Assembly: GCA_031259485.1 (NCBI GenBank)
Contig: JAIRLH010000124.1
Span: forward strand, 1-8,049
DNA: 8,049 bases
Direction of reading: 5' to 3'
Source of the DNA: Elusimicrobiota bacterium
GTDB taxonomy: Bacteria; Elusimicrobiota; Elusimicrobia; Elusimicrobiales; Elusimicrobiaceae
Of this stretch, positions 1-6,786 are shown one piece after another. The position numbers and the translations under genes were made by a program. Below the pieces are notes generated by a model. The model ran no database searches and was not told where the DNA came from. It saw only the letters and a program-made list of their open reading frames with translations. Numbering within the stretch: the stretch's first letter is position 1; every line of letters starts with the position of its first letter.

Positions 1-2
1 AT

Positions 3-86
3 AAAGCGGCAGACAAAGCCTGCCAGTCTCTGGGCGGGGTATTGAATAAAGGAAGCTCCGATCTTTATCATTATTATTTACTATAA
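3..86 (+). CDS. C-terminal fragment of a possible type IV pilin-like protein (cut by window edge)
   Basis: An open frame enters from the left edge and ends at TAA 84-86, giving about 27 residues: KAADKACQSLGG, then VLNKGSSDLYHYYLL. The Cys-x-x-Leu-Gly-Gly pattern followed by a Ser/Tyr-rich end resembles the C-terminus of PilE-like proteins that are common in Elusimicrobiota. The fusion protein at the other end of this window has a related ending (Cys-Thr-Ala-Leu-Gly near its C-terminus). The other two forward frames stop earlier and look less protein-like. The identification rests on a very short piece and on resemblance from memory. The fragment could also be a chance open frame. A TATAAT hexamer for the next gene overlaps its stop codon. 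Confidence 0.4.
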   Translation, partial: KAADKACQSLGGVLNKGSSDLYHYYLL

Positions 87-87
87 T
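82..87 (+). promoter_or_regulatory. Candidate -10 box for the udg-priA transcript
   Basis: A perfect TATAAT lies in a very A+T-rich stretch 21 bases before the ATG of the glycosylase gene and overlaps the stop codon of the preceding open frame. I see no convincing TTGACA-like -35 hexamer at the expected distance. A weak Shine-Dalgarno-like AAAGAG follows at 95-100. The call rests on the -10 match and local base composition only. Confidence 0.35.
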
Positions 88-108
88 ATATTCCAAAGAG
101 TAAATAAT

Positions 109-903
109 ATGAAATCCGAAATCAAAAAACTCGCCGCCGACGTAAAAAAATTCCTTAAATCGCATGAGGAAGACGATTTGTTTTTGAAAGCAGCCGCGCC
201 CGCAGCCGCCCCTAAACATACGCCCGCGCAAACCGCCGCGCCAGCTAAGTCCGTTGCGCCTGCTGCAAGGGAGCCGGAGGAATTCCACACGCTTGAAAGT
301 ATTGCCAAACAAATTTCGTCCTGCCAGCGCTGCGCGCTTGGCGCCACGCGCATCAAAGCCGTGCCAGGCGAGGGAAACCCGAAAGCGCGCCTGATGTTCG
401 TCGGCGAGGGCCCCGGGTACGAAGAAGATCGCCAGGGCCGTCCGTTCGTAGGTAAGGCTGGCCAGCTGCTGGATAAAATCATCGCCGCGATGGGTTTCAA
501 ACGCGAGGAGGTTTTTATCGCCAACATGGTCAAATGCCACCCGATGATAGACCCGCAAAATCCCGAAAAACGCGGCAATGACCGCGCCCCCGTGCCGGAC
601 GAAATCGCACTGTGCCGCGGCTATGTTGAGCGGCAAATCGACGCCGTGGGGCCGGATTATATCGTTGCGCTGGGCGGCGTGGCCGCAAAGAGTCTTATCA
701 GGGACGCCAAAAGTCTTACTCAGATACGCGGAAAAATTTACGATCTTGAGCTTAGCTCCGTGCAATTGGCAAAGCCCGTCAAAATTTTGGCCACTTTTCA
801 CCCCGCCGCGCTGCTGCGTAACCCGGGCTGGAAGAAAGATACTTGGGCGGATTTAAAAGTCCTCCTTGCCGACATGGGCCGCACGCCGCCGAAGTCCGCT
901 TAA
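109..903 (+). CDS. udg: Uracil-DNA glycosylase, family 4 (iron-sulfur type)
   Basis: This enzyme removes uracil from DNA after cytosine deamination or misincorporation, the first step of base excision repair in the cytoplasm. The protein has 264 residues. The catalytic-loop motif GEGPG is at 99-103, followed by EEDRQGRPFVGKAGQLL (105-121), typical of family 4 enzymes. The second active-site motif HPAALLRNP is at 231-239. Four cysteines, C72, C75, C143 (in VKCHP) and C169, fit the 4Fe-4S ligands of this family. Residues 1-60 are an unusual extension: a Lys-rich helix, an acidic patch, then an Ala/Pro-rich linker, so the protein is longer than the roughly 190-220 residue enzymes. The ATG at 109 is preceded by AAAGAG. 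priA follows after 16 bases, so the two are probably co-transcribed. The family assignment is firm. The role of the N-terminal extension is unknown. Confidence 0.93.
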   Translation: MKSEIKKLAADVKKFLKSHEEDDLFLKAAAPAAAPKHTPAQTAAPAKSVAPAAREPEEFHTLESIAKQISSCQRCALGATRIKAVPGEGNPKARLMFVGEGPGYEEDRQGRPFVGKAGQLLDKIIAAMGFKREEVFIANMVKCHPMIDPQNPEKRGNDRAPVPDEIALCRGYVERQIDAVGPDYIVALGGVAAKSLIRDAKSLTQIRGKIYDLELSSVQLAKPVKILATFHPAALLRNPGWKKDTWADLKVLLADMGRTPPKSA

Positions 904-906
904 GGA
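902..906 (+). promoter_or_regulatory. Ribosome binding site of priA overlapping the udg stop
   Basis: AAGGA overlaps the TAA stop of the upstream glycosylase gene and lies 13 bases before the priA ATG at 920. This is a little far but usable. The overlap suggests that ribosomes finishing the first gene help start the second. Confidence 0.4.
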
Positions 907-919
907 CAGTCTCTGAGCT

Positions 920-2893
920 ATGAATATTTCCGTCGCGCTGCCGATAGCTTTAAATAAAACTTTTGACTACGCGCTGCCGCCCGCGCTGGAGCCGCTGATA
1001 CAAACGGGCCTGCGCGTACGCGTGCCCTTTGGCGCGGCAACGCAAACCGGTTTTATAACGGAACTCAACACAAATCCAAAACTCCCACAAAATATAAAGC
1101 TCAAAAAAGTGATTGAAATTTTGGACAGCCGCGTTTTTTACGGGCCGGATTTGTGGCCGCTCGCGCGCTTTATAGAACATAATTACGCCAATACATTGGG
1201 CGAAACTTTAAACGTTTTAATTCCCCCCTTTCTCAACGATAAATTATTGCAAAATTACAAACCGCAGCCGCCGGCGGATTTACCGTTTTTCTACCCCGCC
1301 GGCCCGCTGACCGCAGACCAAAAAAATGCGTTTGAAACCGCGGCGCAAAATCAAACCACGTTATTTTACGGCGATACTTTCACTGGTAAGAGCGAGGCGG
1401 TTTTAAACTGCGCGCATGCCGCTCTGTCCGCGGGCGGGCAGGCGCTGCTACTGGTGCCGGACGTCATAATATCGGCCGGCCTTATTGAGCGCGCAAAAAA
1501 AACCTTCGGCGGCAATAATATATATATGTGGCACAGCAAGGTGCCGCTGTCCGCGCGCAAAAATGCGGCGGCCGATATTCTGCGCGGCAGGCCGTGCATA
1601 GTTATCGGCACGCGTTCGGCCGCTCTGCTGCCGTTCAAAAATCTAAAGCTGGCCGCGATATTGCGCGAAGAGGACGAAGCCTTTAAACAGGAAGACAATA
1701 AGCCCTATTATCACGCGCGCGACGTGCTGGAGCTGCGCTGCAAAATTTTAGGCGCAAAATTGATTTTATCCTCTGCCGCGCCCTCGCTGGAAACGCTTTT
1801 TGCAGCGCAGCATGGCAAAATAAAAACCGTAAACTTTACGGCGCAAATTCCAAATTACGATAGTCAACCGCAAATTTTCATAGCGCCCAAAAGCGGGGCG
1901 GCCTCTAAATATATTTCCGACGGGCTCAAAGAAACGCTGCATGAAAATATGCTGGCGGGCGGCCAATCGCTGGTCATAATGAACCGCCTGGGCTACAGCG
2001 GCGCGCTGATGTGCGTCAACTGCCGCGCGCTGGCCAAATGTAAAAAATGCGGCGCGGTTTTAAGCCGCGCGCTGCATAAAGGACGCGATTTACTGACCTG
2101 CAAAAAATGCTCGGCGAGAGAGCCGCTTGAGCAGGTGTGCCCCGCGTGCAGGAACGAAATATTCCGCCCGGTCGGCGGCGGCACGCAGGCCGCCGCGCAG
2201 GACTTACAGAAAATATTTCCGCAGGCGCGCATAATGCGGCTGGATTCCCAGACGCTCGCGCTAAAAAACGCGGAGGGCAACTACGTCGCCGCCGCGCTGG
2301 CGGACGGCGAGGCTGATATTGTCGTCGGTACGCAAATGGCCCTCCACGCGGGCTTGTGGGAGGGACGCGTGAACCTGATTGCGCTGCTGGACGCGGATAT
2401 GCATCTGAATTCGCCCGATTTCCGCGCGGCAGAGCATTTTGCGCAAATGCTTTTCAACCTCAAAGGCCGCTTAAAACGCTTCAAAAACGGCAGGCTGATA
2501 ATACAGACTTCCGGCGCGGGCGGGTTTGATTTTACGTTTATAAAAACCGGCGAATATCTTAAATTTGCCGAAAGGGAAGCCGAATTCCGCAGGGAATTCC
2601 GCTACCCGCCTTTCGCGAAGATAGTCAAAATAATAATCTCGTCAAAAAACCAGAGAGATTTGGATACTTTTACGACCGTCATTCTGACTGCGCTCAAAAC
2701 CGCCTACGGCGCGTTTATGGAGTCGCAGGGGCCCGTCAAAACCGGCGTGCAGGCCGATAATTTAAGGCAGCAGTATCTGCTGGTCAAATCGCTTGATGAT
2801 GATATGCTGCGCGGCTTCCTCAAAACCGTGGCCGAAACAAAGCCGCCAAAGCAGGTATCCGTCAAAGTAATTGCCGACCCCTACCGCTTTTAG
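920..2893 (+). CDS. priA: Primosomal protein N' (PriA) with eroded helicase motifs
   Basis: PriA recognises stalled or repaired forks and reloads the replicative helicase. The product is 657 residues; E. coli PriA is somewhat over 700. An N-terminal 3'-DNA-binding domain covers about 1-105 (LRVRVPFG at 31-38). Walker A is intact (G151-S158, with GKS at 156-158), and GTRSA and YHARD blocks (230-234, 264-268) match the family. Eight zinc-binding cysteines are present in four CxxC pairs: 365/368, 374/377, 394/397 and 407/410. The C-terminal domain is recognisable (REFRYPPF at 558-565, ADPYRF at the end). Against this, the Walker B DEEH box reads LREED (248-252), motif III reads SSAAPS (284-289), NRRG has become NRLG (355-358), the KGHxF of motif V is gone (after GTQM 470-473), and QVAGRAGR has become NLKGRLKR (513-520). 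The fold and probable loading role are clear, but unwinding activity is doubtful. It lies 16 bases after udg. Confidence 0.93.
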   Translation: MNISVALPIALNKTFDYALPPALEPLIQTGLRVRVPFGAATQTGFITELNTNPKLPQNIKLKKVIEILDSRVFYGPDLWPLARFIEHNYANTLGETLNVLIPPFLNDKLLQNYKPQPPADLPFFYPAGPLTADQKNAFETAAQNQTTLFYGDTFTGKSEAVLNCAHAALSAGGQALLLVPDVIISAGLIERAKKTFGGNNIYMWHSKVPLSARKNAAADILRGRPCIVIGTRSAALLPFKNLKLAAILREEDEAFKQEDNKPYYHARDVLELRCKILGAKLILSSAAPSLETLFAAQHGKIKTVNFTAQIPNYDSQPQIFIAPKSGAASKYISDGLKETLHENMLAGGQSLVIMNRLGYSGALMCVNCRALAKCKKCGAVLSRALHKGRDLLTCKKCSAREPLEQVCPACRNEIFRPVGGGTQAAAQDLQKIFPQARIMRLDSQTLALKNAEGNYVAAALADGEADIVVGTQMALHAGLWEGRVNLIALLDADMHLNSPDFRAAEHFAQMLFNLKGRLKRFKNGRLIIQTSGAGGFDFTFIKTGEYLKFAEREAEFRREFRYPPFAKIVKIIISSKNQRDLDTFTTVILTALKTAYGAFMESQGPVKTGVQADNLRQQYLLVKSLDDDMLRGFLKTVAETKPPKQVSVKVIADPYRF

Positions 2894-2939
2894 AAATGAT
2901 AAAATAGTAAGAGAACGCCGGCAAAGCTTCTGCTTTTAG

Positions 2940-3084
2940 TTGCCATTGCGAGGAGCAGTTGCGCCGAAGCCCTGCGCGTAGTCGCAGGGGACGCGGTAAT
3001 CCAGAGCCGTAAAGCGCAAGGCATTTGTTTTATTCTGGATTGTTTCGGCCGGACAAGTGAAAACCGGCCTCGCAGTGGTGGCAA
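2940..3084 (+). repeat. 145-base imperfect palindromic intergenic repeat
   Basis: The outer arms are TTGCCATTGCGAGG (2940-2953) and CCTCGCAGTGGTGGCAA (3068-3084). Inside are a hairpin with arms CCCTGCG/CGCAGGG (2970-2976 and 2983-2989), a pair AATCCAGAG/TTCTGGATT (2998-3006 and 3033-3041), and a hairpin GGCCGG/CCGGCC (3047-3052 and 3064-3069). The pattern 'ATTGCGAGGAGC ... AATCCAG ... CTGGATT ... CTCGCA' resembles a dispersed palindromic repeat I recall from several bacterial genomes. Only one copy is in this window. It fills most of the priA-tyrS gap and could fold in the transcript from either strand. Confidence 0.7.
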
Positions 3085-3123
3085 AAAATGAACAGCTAAA
3101 TTTATATCGCGTGGGGTGAAATT

Positions 3124-4284
3124 ATGGACACAAAAGAAGCCATTAAAGTTTTAACGCGCGGCGCGGCTGACTGCGTGAGCCCCGCCGAGCTGGAAAAGAA
3201 ACTGCTCAGCGGTAAAAAACTGCGCGTCAAACTGGGCGCGGACCCGACTAGCGCGGACCTGCACCTGGGCCACAGCGTCGTCCTAACAAAACTGCGCGCC
3301 TTTCAGGATCTGGGGCATACCGCAGTCTTGGTGATAGGCGACTTCACCGCCGCCATAGGCGATCCTTCCGGCCGCGACAGCACGCGCCCCGTCCTGCCGC
3401 GCGAAATTATCCGCCAAAACGCTCAGACTTATACCGACCAGGCTTTTAAAGTTCTTGATCCGGCAAAAACCGAAATCCGCTTCAACAGCGAGTGGCTTGA
3501 CCCTTTTATCACCGCCAAGGGAATTTTGGGCGCGCTGGCCAAAATCACCGTCTCCCATGCGCTTGAGCGAGACGACTTTAAAACCCGCATCAAAGCCGGC
3601 CGCCCGATAACGTTGCTGGAGGTTATGTACAGCCTGTTCCAGGGGCAGGATTCCGTCGCGCTACATGCGGACGTTGAGCTTGGCGGCGCGGATCAGATTT
3701 TCAATCTGCTCTTCGGCCGGCAGATGCAGAAAAACGCGGAGATGGAGCCGCAGGTGGCGATCACAGTCCCGCTGCTTATTGGGACGGACGGCGTTAAAAA
3801 AATGTCCAAATCTTACTGTAATTACGTGGGGCTTAACGATACGCCGGCCGACATGTTCGGCAAAATAATGTCGATAAACGACGAAACCATGCTGCAGTAC
3901 TACACCCTTTTGACGCTGGAAGATCTGGACGCCGTTAAAGCTAGGCATCCCATGCAGGCCAAAAAAGATTTGGCGCGGCTGCTGACGGCGCGTTTTCACG
4001 GCGCGGACGCCGCGAAAAAAGAGCTGGAAAATTTTGAAAATGTCTTTTCCAAAAAAGAAAATCCGCAAGATATGCCCGTCTGTAAAGCGGGCGAGGGCGT
4101 TTTGCTCTCCGCGCTGCTTATTGAAAGCGGCCTGGCCAAAAGCCGCAACGAAGCCCGCCGCCTAATAGACCAGGGCGCTGTAAAACTGGACGGCCACAGG
4201 GTAGCAACCGACGGCGCGCTACAGTTCGGCGCTGAGGCGGTGCTTCAAGTGGGCAAACGGCATTTTCTGAAACTTGTAAAATAA
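3124..4284 (+). CDS. tyrS: Tyrosyl-tRNA synthetase
   Basis: This cytoplasmic class I synthetase joins tyrosine to tRNA-Tyr using ATP. The product is 386 residues, close to the usual length. The HIGH signature is present as HLGH (47-50), preceded by KLGADPTSADL. The KMSKS loop is at 226-230. The tyrosine-pocket region contains ADVELGGADQIFNLL (182-196), a hallmark of the family, and MYSLFQGQDS at 168-177. HALERDDF (145-152) is also characteristic. A C-terminal S4 RNA-binding domain spans about 327-386 (SGLAKSRNEARRLIDQGAVK, 335-354). The start is ATG at 3124, with GGGGTGA just upstream (3113-3119). The gene is flanked on both sides by repeat-bearing gaps and may be its own transcript. No T-box leader is visible. 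The sequence (HLGH first motif, S4 tail) fits the TyrZ-like branch (type 2), but I cannot settle the subtype. Confidence 0.96.
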   Translation: MDTKEAIKVLTRGAADCVSPAELEKKLLSGKKLRVKLGADPTSADLHLGHSVVLTKLRAFQDLGHTAVLVIGDFTAAIGDPSGRDSTRPVLPREIIRQNAQTYTDQAFKVLDPAKTEIRFNSEWLDPFITAKGILGALAKITVSHALERDDFKTRIKAGRPITLLEVMYSLFQGQDSVALHADVELGGADQIFNLLFGRQMQKNAEMEPQVAITVPLLIGTDGVKKMSKSYCNYVGLNDTPADMFGKIMSINDETMLQYYTLLTLEDLDAVKARHPMQAKKDLARLLTARFHGADAAKKELENFENVFSKKENPQDMPVCKAGEGVLLSALLIESGLAKSRNEARRLIDQGAVKLDGHRVATDGALQFGAEAVLQVGKRHFLKLVK

Positions 4285-4388
4285 ACGTTGTTTGAGTTGT
4301 ACGGCAGCGACCACTCAGTATCACTCGGGCTAAAGCCTGCCACACCTTTTTGTCAAAAGAGGGATTAACTGTGTTGCGGCGGAAAGTC

Positions 4389-4447
4389 TTTAATCCCCCT
4401 TGTATGAATAAAGGGGTGAACGCCAAAGGCGGACGACGGGGTATTTG
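4389..4447 (+). repeat. Intergenic palindromic repeat, family with 6729-6785 (copy 1)
   Basis: The element opens TTTAATCCCCCTT and closes with GACGGGGTATTTG, so the ends are inverted (AATCCCC against GGGGTATT). It contains the pair CCCCTT/AAGGGG and a small hairpin CGCC-AAA-GGCG (4421-4431). A diverged copy with the same order of blocks lies at 6729-6785. The first half of this gap (4285-4388) holds no gene. It contains GGGATTAA at 4361-4368, an exact inverted match to TTAATCCC at 4390-4397, which could form an alternative hairpin. Confidence 0.55.
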
Positions 4448-4470
4448 CTGTTGTCAAACTAGCGCTCCAG

Positions 4471-4475
4471 AAGGA
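4471..4475 (+). promoter_or_regulatory. Ribosome binding site setting the mltG GTG start
   Basis: AAGGA lies 7 bases before GTG at 4483-4485, ideal spacing. No in-frame ATG nearby is better placed, and the signal-anchor helix begins straight after this codon, so GTG is chosen as the start. Confidence 0.75.
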
Positions 4476-4482
4476 TAATTTT

Positions 4483-5448
4483 GTGAAAAAAAAGTATATA
4501 TTTGCCTTTTTTCTCGTGTTCGCCATCGCCGCGCCTTACGGCGTGTGGCGGCATTTCAATAATAAAGGCCAGCGTACGCAGGTGGAAATACCGGCCGGCA
4601 CGCCTGCTGTGAAAATAGCGGACGTACTAAAAGAAAACGGCATAATACAGAGCAAGCTTTTCTTTAAAATATGCCTGAAACTCAGCGGCAGCGCGTCCAT
4701 GCTCAGAAGCGGCACTTTTTTACTTAACAAAAATACTTCGTCAATAGAAACCATCTGGCGGCTGGTAAACGATTCCGGCGCGATGTTATACCGCGTGATA
4801 ATACCCGAAGGCTGGCGCATAGAAGAAATCGCCGCAGAGCTGCAAAAAAACGGCATCATGGCCGACGGGCAGGCCTTTATAGACGCCGCCAAAACGCAGG
4901 AACTTGAGGGCTATCTATTCCCCTCCACTTACATGTTGCCTAAAAATATGAAGCCTGAGACGTTACTCAACCTGATGGTAAGCGAATACAAAAATAAAGT
5001 GCAGCCGCTTATCCTGCGTTCCAACACAAATATGAGCGAGCGGCAGGTGCTGACCATCGCCTCCATAGTGGAGCGCGAGGCCGTGGCGAACGACGAACGG
5101 CCAAAAATCGCTGCTGCCTATTTAAACCGCATAAAAATAGGCAAAAAGCTTGAGGCGGATCCGACCGTGCAATATGCCCTAGGCTGGTGCGAAGACGAGC
5201 AAAGATACTGGAAAAAGGGCCTCACCTATAAAGACCTGCGCCACGATTCCCCCTACAATACCTACCGATACGGCGGCATACCGCCAGGGCCGATAGCCAA
5301 CCCGGGCCTGAGCTCGGTTAATGCGGTTTTATACCCCGAACCCGGGTTTGAAGCCCTTTATTTTGTGGCCGATAAAAGCGGCCGCCACGTATTCAGCAGG
5401 ACTTATAACGAGCATATGCAAAATATCAAAAAAATAAGGGGCCGCTAG
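4483..5448 (+). CDS. mltG: Endolytic murein transglycosylase MltG (YceG-like)
   Basis: MltG cleaves nascent peptidoglycan strands within the chain at the outer face of the inner membrane and is thought to set glycan length. The product is 321 residues. It has a Lys-rich start and one membrane anchor (about 5-22), a LysM-like region (about 33-100, VEIPAGTPAVKIADVL), and the YceG catalytic domain (about 105-320). Family blocks are IPEGWRIEEIA (107-117), LEGYLFPSTY (141-150), ASIVEREA (193-200), LEADPTVQYALG (223-234), SPYNTYRYGGIPPGPIANPG (256-275) and ALYFVADKSGRHVFS (291-305). The catalytic Glu of E. coli MltG falls in the SIVE block, most likely E197 here. The enzyme starts at GTG with a good AAGGA. 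The MFS gene follows after 29 bases and may be translationally coupled through a hairpin. In many bacteria mltG sits beside other cell-wall or RuvX-like genes, which is not the case here. Confidence 0.94.
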   Translation: MKKKYIFAFFLVFAIAAPYGVWRHFNNKGQRTQVEIPAGTPAVKIADVLKENGIIQSKLFFKICLKLSGSASMLRSGTFLLNKNTSSIETIWRLVNDSGAMLYRVIIPEGWRIEEIAAELQKNGIMADGQAFIDAAKTQELEGYLFPSTYMLPKNMKPETLLNLMVSEYKNKVQPLILRSNTNMSERQVLTIASIVEREAVANDERPKIAAAYLNRIKIGKKLEADPTVQYALGWCEDEQRYWKKGLTYKDLRHDSPYNTYRYGGIPPGPIANPGLSSVNAVLYPEPGFEALYFVADKSGRHVFSRTYNEHMQNIKKIRGR

Positions 5449-5471
5449 GCCGGCGTTTGTCCGGAGGCGGC
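5441..5471 (+). promoter_or_regulatory. Junction hairpin holding the MFS ribosome binding site
   Basis: GCCGC (5441-5445) can pair with GCGGC (5467-5471), and CCGG (5450-5453) with CCGG (5461-5464) around a seven-base loop, with an internal loop between the two stems. The mltG stop TAG (5446-5448) lies in the internal loop. The transporter's GGAGG (5463-5467) lies on the 3' arm. A ribosome terminating on mltG would open the stem and expose GGAGG, so translational coupling is plausible. Pairing was found by eye and no energy was calculated. Confidence 0.45.
5463..5467 (+). promoter_or_regulatory. Shine-Dalgarno deciding the MFS start
   Basis: GGAGG ends 10 bases before ATG 5478-5480. It lies inside the reading frame that would be used by the upstream TTG at 5457, which has no site of its own, so ATG 5478 is the better start. 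Confidence 0.75.
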
Positions 5472-5477
5472 GCGCAT

Positions 5478-6725
5478 ATGAATTCAAAAACCAAAAGCAT
5501 AATCACTATATCCGTTGCCAACGGGCTCAACTCGCTGGCTTACGGGATAGCCATACCTTTCTTCGCTATTTATCTGAGCACGCGCAAAGGCGTGCCGGCG
5601 GGCGTGATAGGCCTGATGCTCGCGCTTGCAATGGCAACCACCGCGCTTGCCAGCGCAATAAGCGGCGAGGTTTCAGACACTTTCGGACGCAGGCGCGTGA
5701 TGCTGTGCTCGCTTTTCTTCCGCGCGGCGACTATGTTCGCCATGGCGTGGGCAATGTATATAGACGCGCATTATTTCTGGGCGATGTTCTTCCACTTTGC
5801 GGGCAGTTTTTCGGGGGCGTTCTTCAGGCCGGCGTCCAATGCGTGGATTGCCGACACTACCGCGCCGGCTGAGCGCGTGAAGGCCTTCGGCTACGTGCGC
5901 ATAGGCCTCAATCTCGGCTGGTGCATAGGGCCGGCTTTGGGCGGACTGCTGGCCAAAGCCTCCTTCGCTTTGGGCTTTGGCGCGACAGCGTGCACTTATC
6001 TGATAACAATGTTTTTTGTAGCGCGTTATATAAACGAGACTCTGACCAAAGAAAACACGCGCAAAGCAAATTTCATCACTATGCTGCTGGATTTGAAAGA
6101 TAAAAACCTGGCCGCGCTGTGCGCTTATAATTTTATAATTTCCATGGTGATGGCTCAGCTTGTGGTGGGGCTTTCGCTGCATGCGATTTTGCGGCTGAGT
6201 ATGACGGAAAACATTGTCGGGCTTTTCTTCTCGCTCAACGGGCTGGCGGTGGTTTTGTTTCAGTTCCCCGTTGCGGCTTACAGCTCAAAAATAAGGCTGA
6301 CTTCCGCGCTGGCTCTGGGGTGCTTTTTGTACGCGCTGGGCTACGGCGCGATAGGGTTTATGGTTTCCTTCGCGGGGATAATGCTGGGCGTTGTAGTAAG
6401 CGCGATTGGCGAAATGTGCGTGCTGCCCGCGGGCCATTCGCTGGCGTCCAATCTGGCGGCGGATAATAAGAAAGGCCGCTATCTGGGGCTTTATGTGCTT
6501 TCAAACGCGGCTGGGCAGGCTGCGGGTATTTTTATGGCCGGCGTACTGATGGAAAAACTTTCCCCGCTGTATGCGCCGGCGCCGTGGATTATAGTTGCGG
6601 GCTTGGGCGCGCTGGCCGGAATTTTATTTCTGTCAATGCGGCGCACCATGACGCCCGAGCAGGACGGCGTTTCGCCAGCCAAACCCGCTCCGCCGACGCC
6701 GATAGTGAAACAGCTGCCGTCGTGA
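5478..6725 (+). CDS. Major facilitator superfamily transporter (drug efflux-like, DHA1 type)
   Basis: This is a polytopic inner-membrane carrier of 415 residues with about twelve hydrophobic helices, roughly 7-33, 42-62, 74-93, 98-118, 138-158, 163-183, 211-235, 245-267, 274-290, 292-314, 336-358 and 368-388. MFS motif A is clear between helices 2 and 3 (GEVSDTFGRRR, 63-73). RPASNAWIAD (117-126) and RIGLNLGWCIGPALGG (141-156, motif C-like) are typical of proton-driven efflux carriers. The central cytoplasmic loop is about 184-210. The C-terminal tail (389-415) is Pro-rich and soluble. The start is ATG 5478, chosen for its GGAGG; an in-frame TTG at 5457 would add seven residues without a binding site. 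It follows mltG by 29 bases. The substrate cannot be told from the sequence. The family is firm; an efflux role is inferred. Confidence 0.9.
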   Translation: MNSKTKSIITISVANGLNSLAYGIAIPFFAIYLSTRKGVPAGVIGLMLALAMATTALASAISGEVSDTFGRRRVMLCSLFFRAATMFAMAWAMYIDAHYFWAMFFHFAGSFSGAFFRPASNAWIADTTAPAERVKAFGYVRIGLNLGWCIGPALGGLLAKASFALGFGATACTYLITMFFVARYINETLTKENTRKANFITMLLDLKDKNLAALCAYNFIISMVMAQLVVGLSLHAILRLSMTENIVGLFFSLNGLAVVLFQFPVAAYSSKIRLTSALALGCFLYALGYGAIGFMVSFAGIMLGVVVSAIGEMCVLPAGHSLASNLAADNKKGRYLGLYVLSNAAGQAAGIFMAGVLMEKLSPLYAPAPWIIVAGLGALAGILFLSMRRTMTPEQDGVSPAKPAPPTPIVKQLPS

Positions 6726-6728
6726 GGC

Positions 6729-6785
6729 TTTTAATTCTGCCCCCATTGGGGAAAGTGGCGCAAAGCGGCGTAGGGGGATTATTTA
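6729..6785 (+). repeat. Intergenic palindromic repeat, family with 4389-4447 (copy 2)
   Basis: The order of blocks matches the copy before mltG: TTTTAATTCTGCCCCC, a short CCCC/GGGG hairpin (6741-6744 and 6748-6751), GTGGCGCAAAGCGGCG, then TAGGGGGATTATTTA. The ends are inverted relative to each other (TAAT..CCCCC against GGGGG..ATTA). It starts four bases after the MFS stop codon, so it will be transcribed as the 3' end of that message. Confidence 0.55.
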
Positions 6786-6786
6786 G

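Noticed and set aside
81..578. 165-codon minus-strand open frame over the glycosylase gene
   Set aside because: It mirrors the Ala-rich, G+C-rich part of a well-supported gene and has no family resemblance.
2890..3084. 64-codon minus-strand open frame in the priA-tyrS gap
   Set aside because: It is a translation of the palindromic repeat. Such repeats often give spurious short frames, and the product has no coherent features.
2894..3123. T-box leader upstream of tyrS
   Set aside because: Aminoacyl-tRNA synthetase genes often carry one, and there is a GTGGTGGC here, but the conserved T-box core and an antiterminator/terminator pair are not visible. The structure is explained by the inverted repeat.
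4285..4482. tRNA or small RNA gene in the tyrS-mltG gap
   Set aside because: No tRNA cloverleaf or TTCGA-type arm was found. The gap contains repeat-like inverted sequences only.
5457..5477. Upstream TTG start for the MFS transporter
   Set aside because: There is no ribosome binding site before it, whereas GGAGG is well placed for ATG 5478; the extra residues (MSGGGAH) encode the binding site itself.
5673..6182. 169-codon minus-strand open frame over the MFS gene
   Set aside because: It is a shadow of a real transporter frame, with low-complexity basic composition and no motif.
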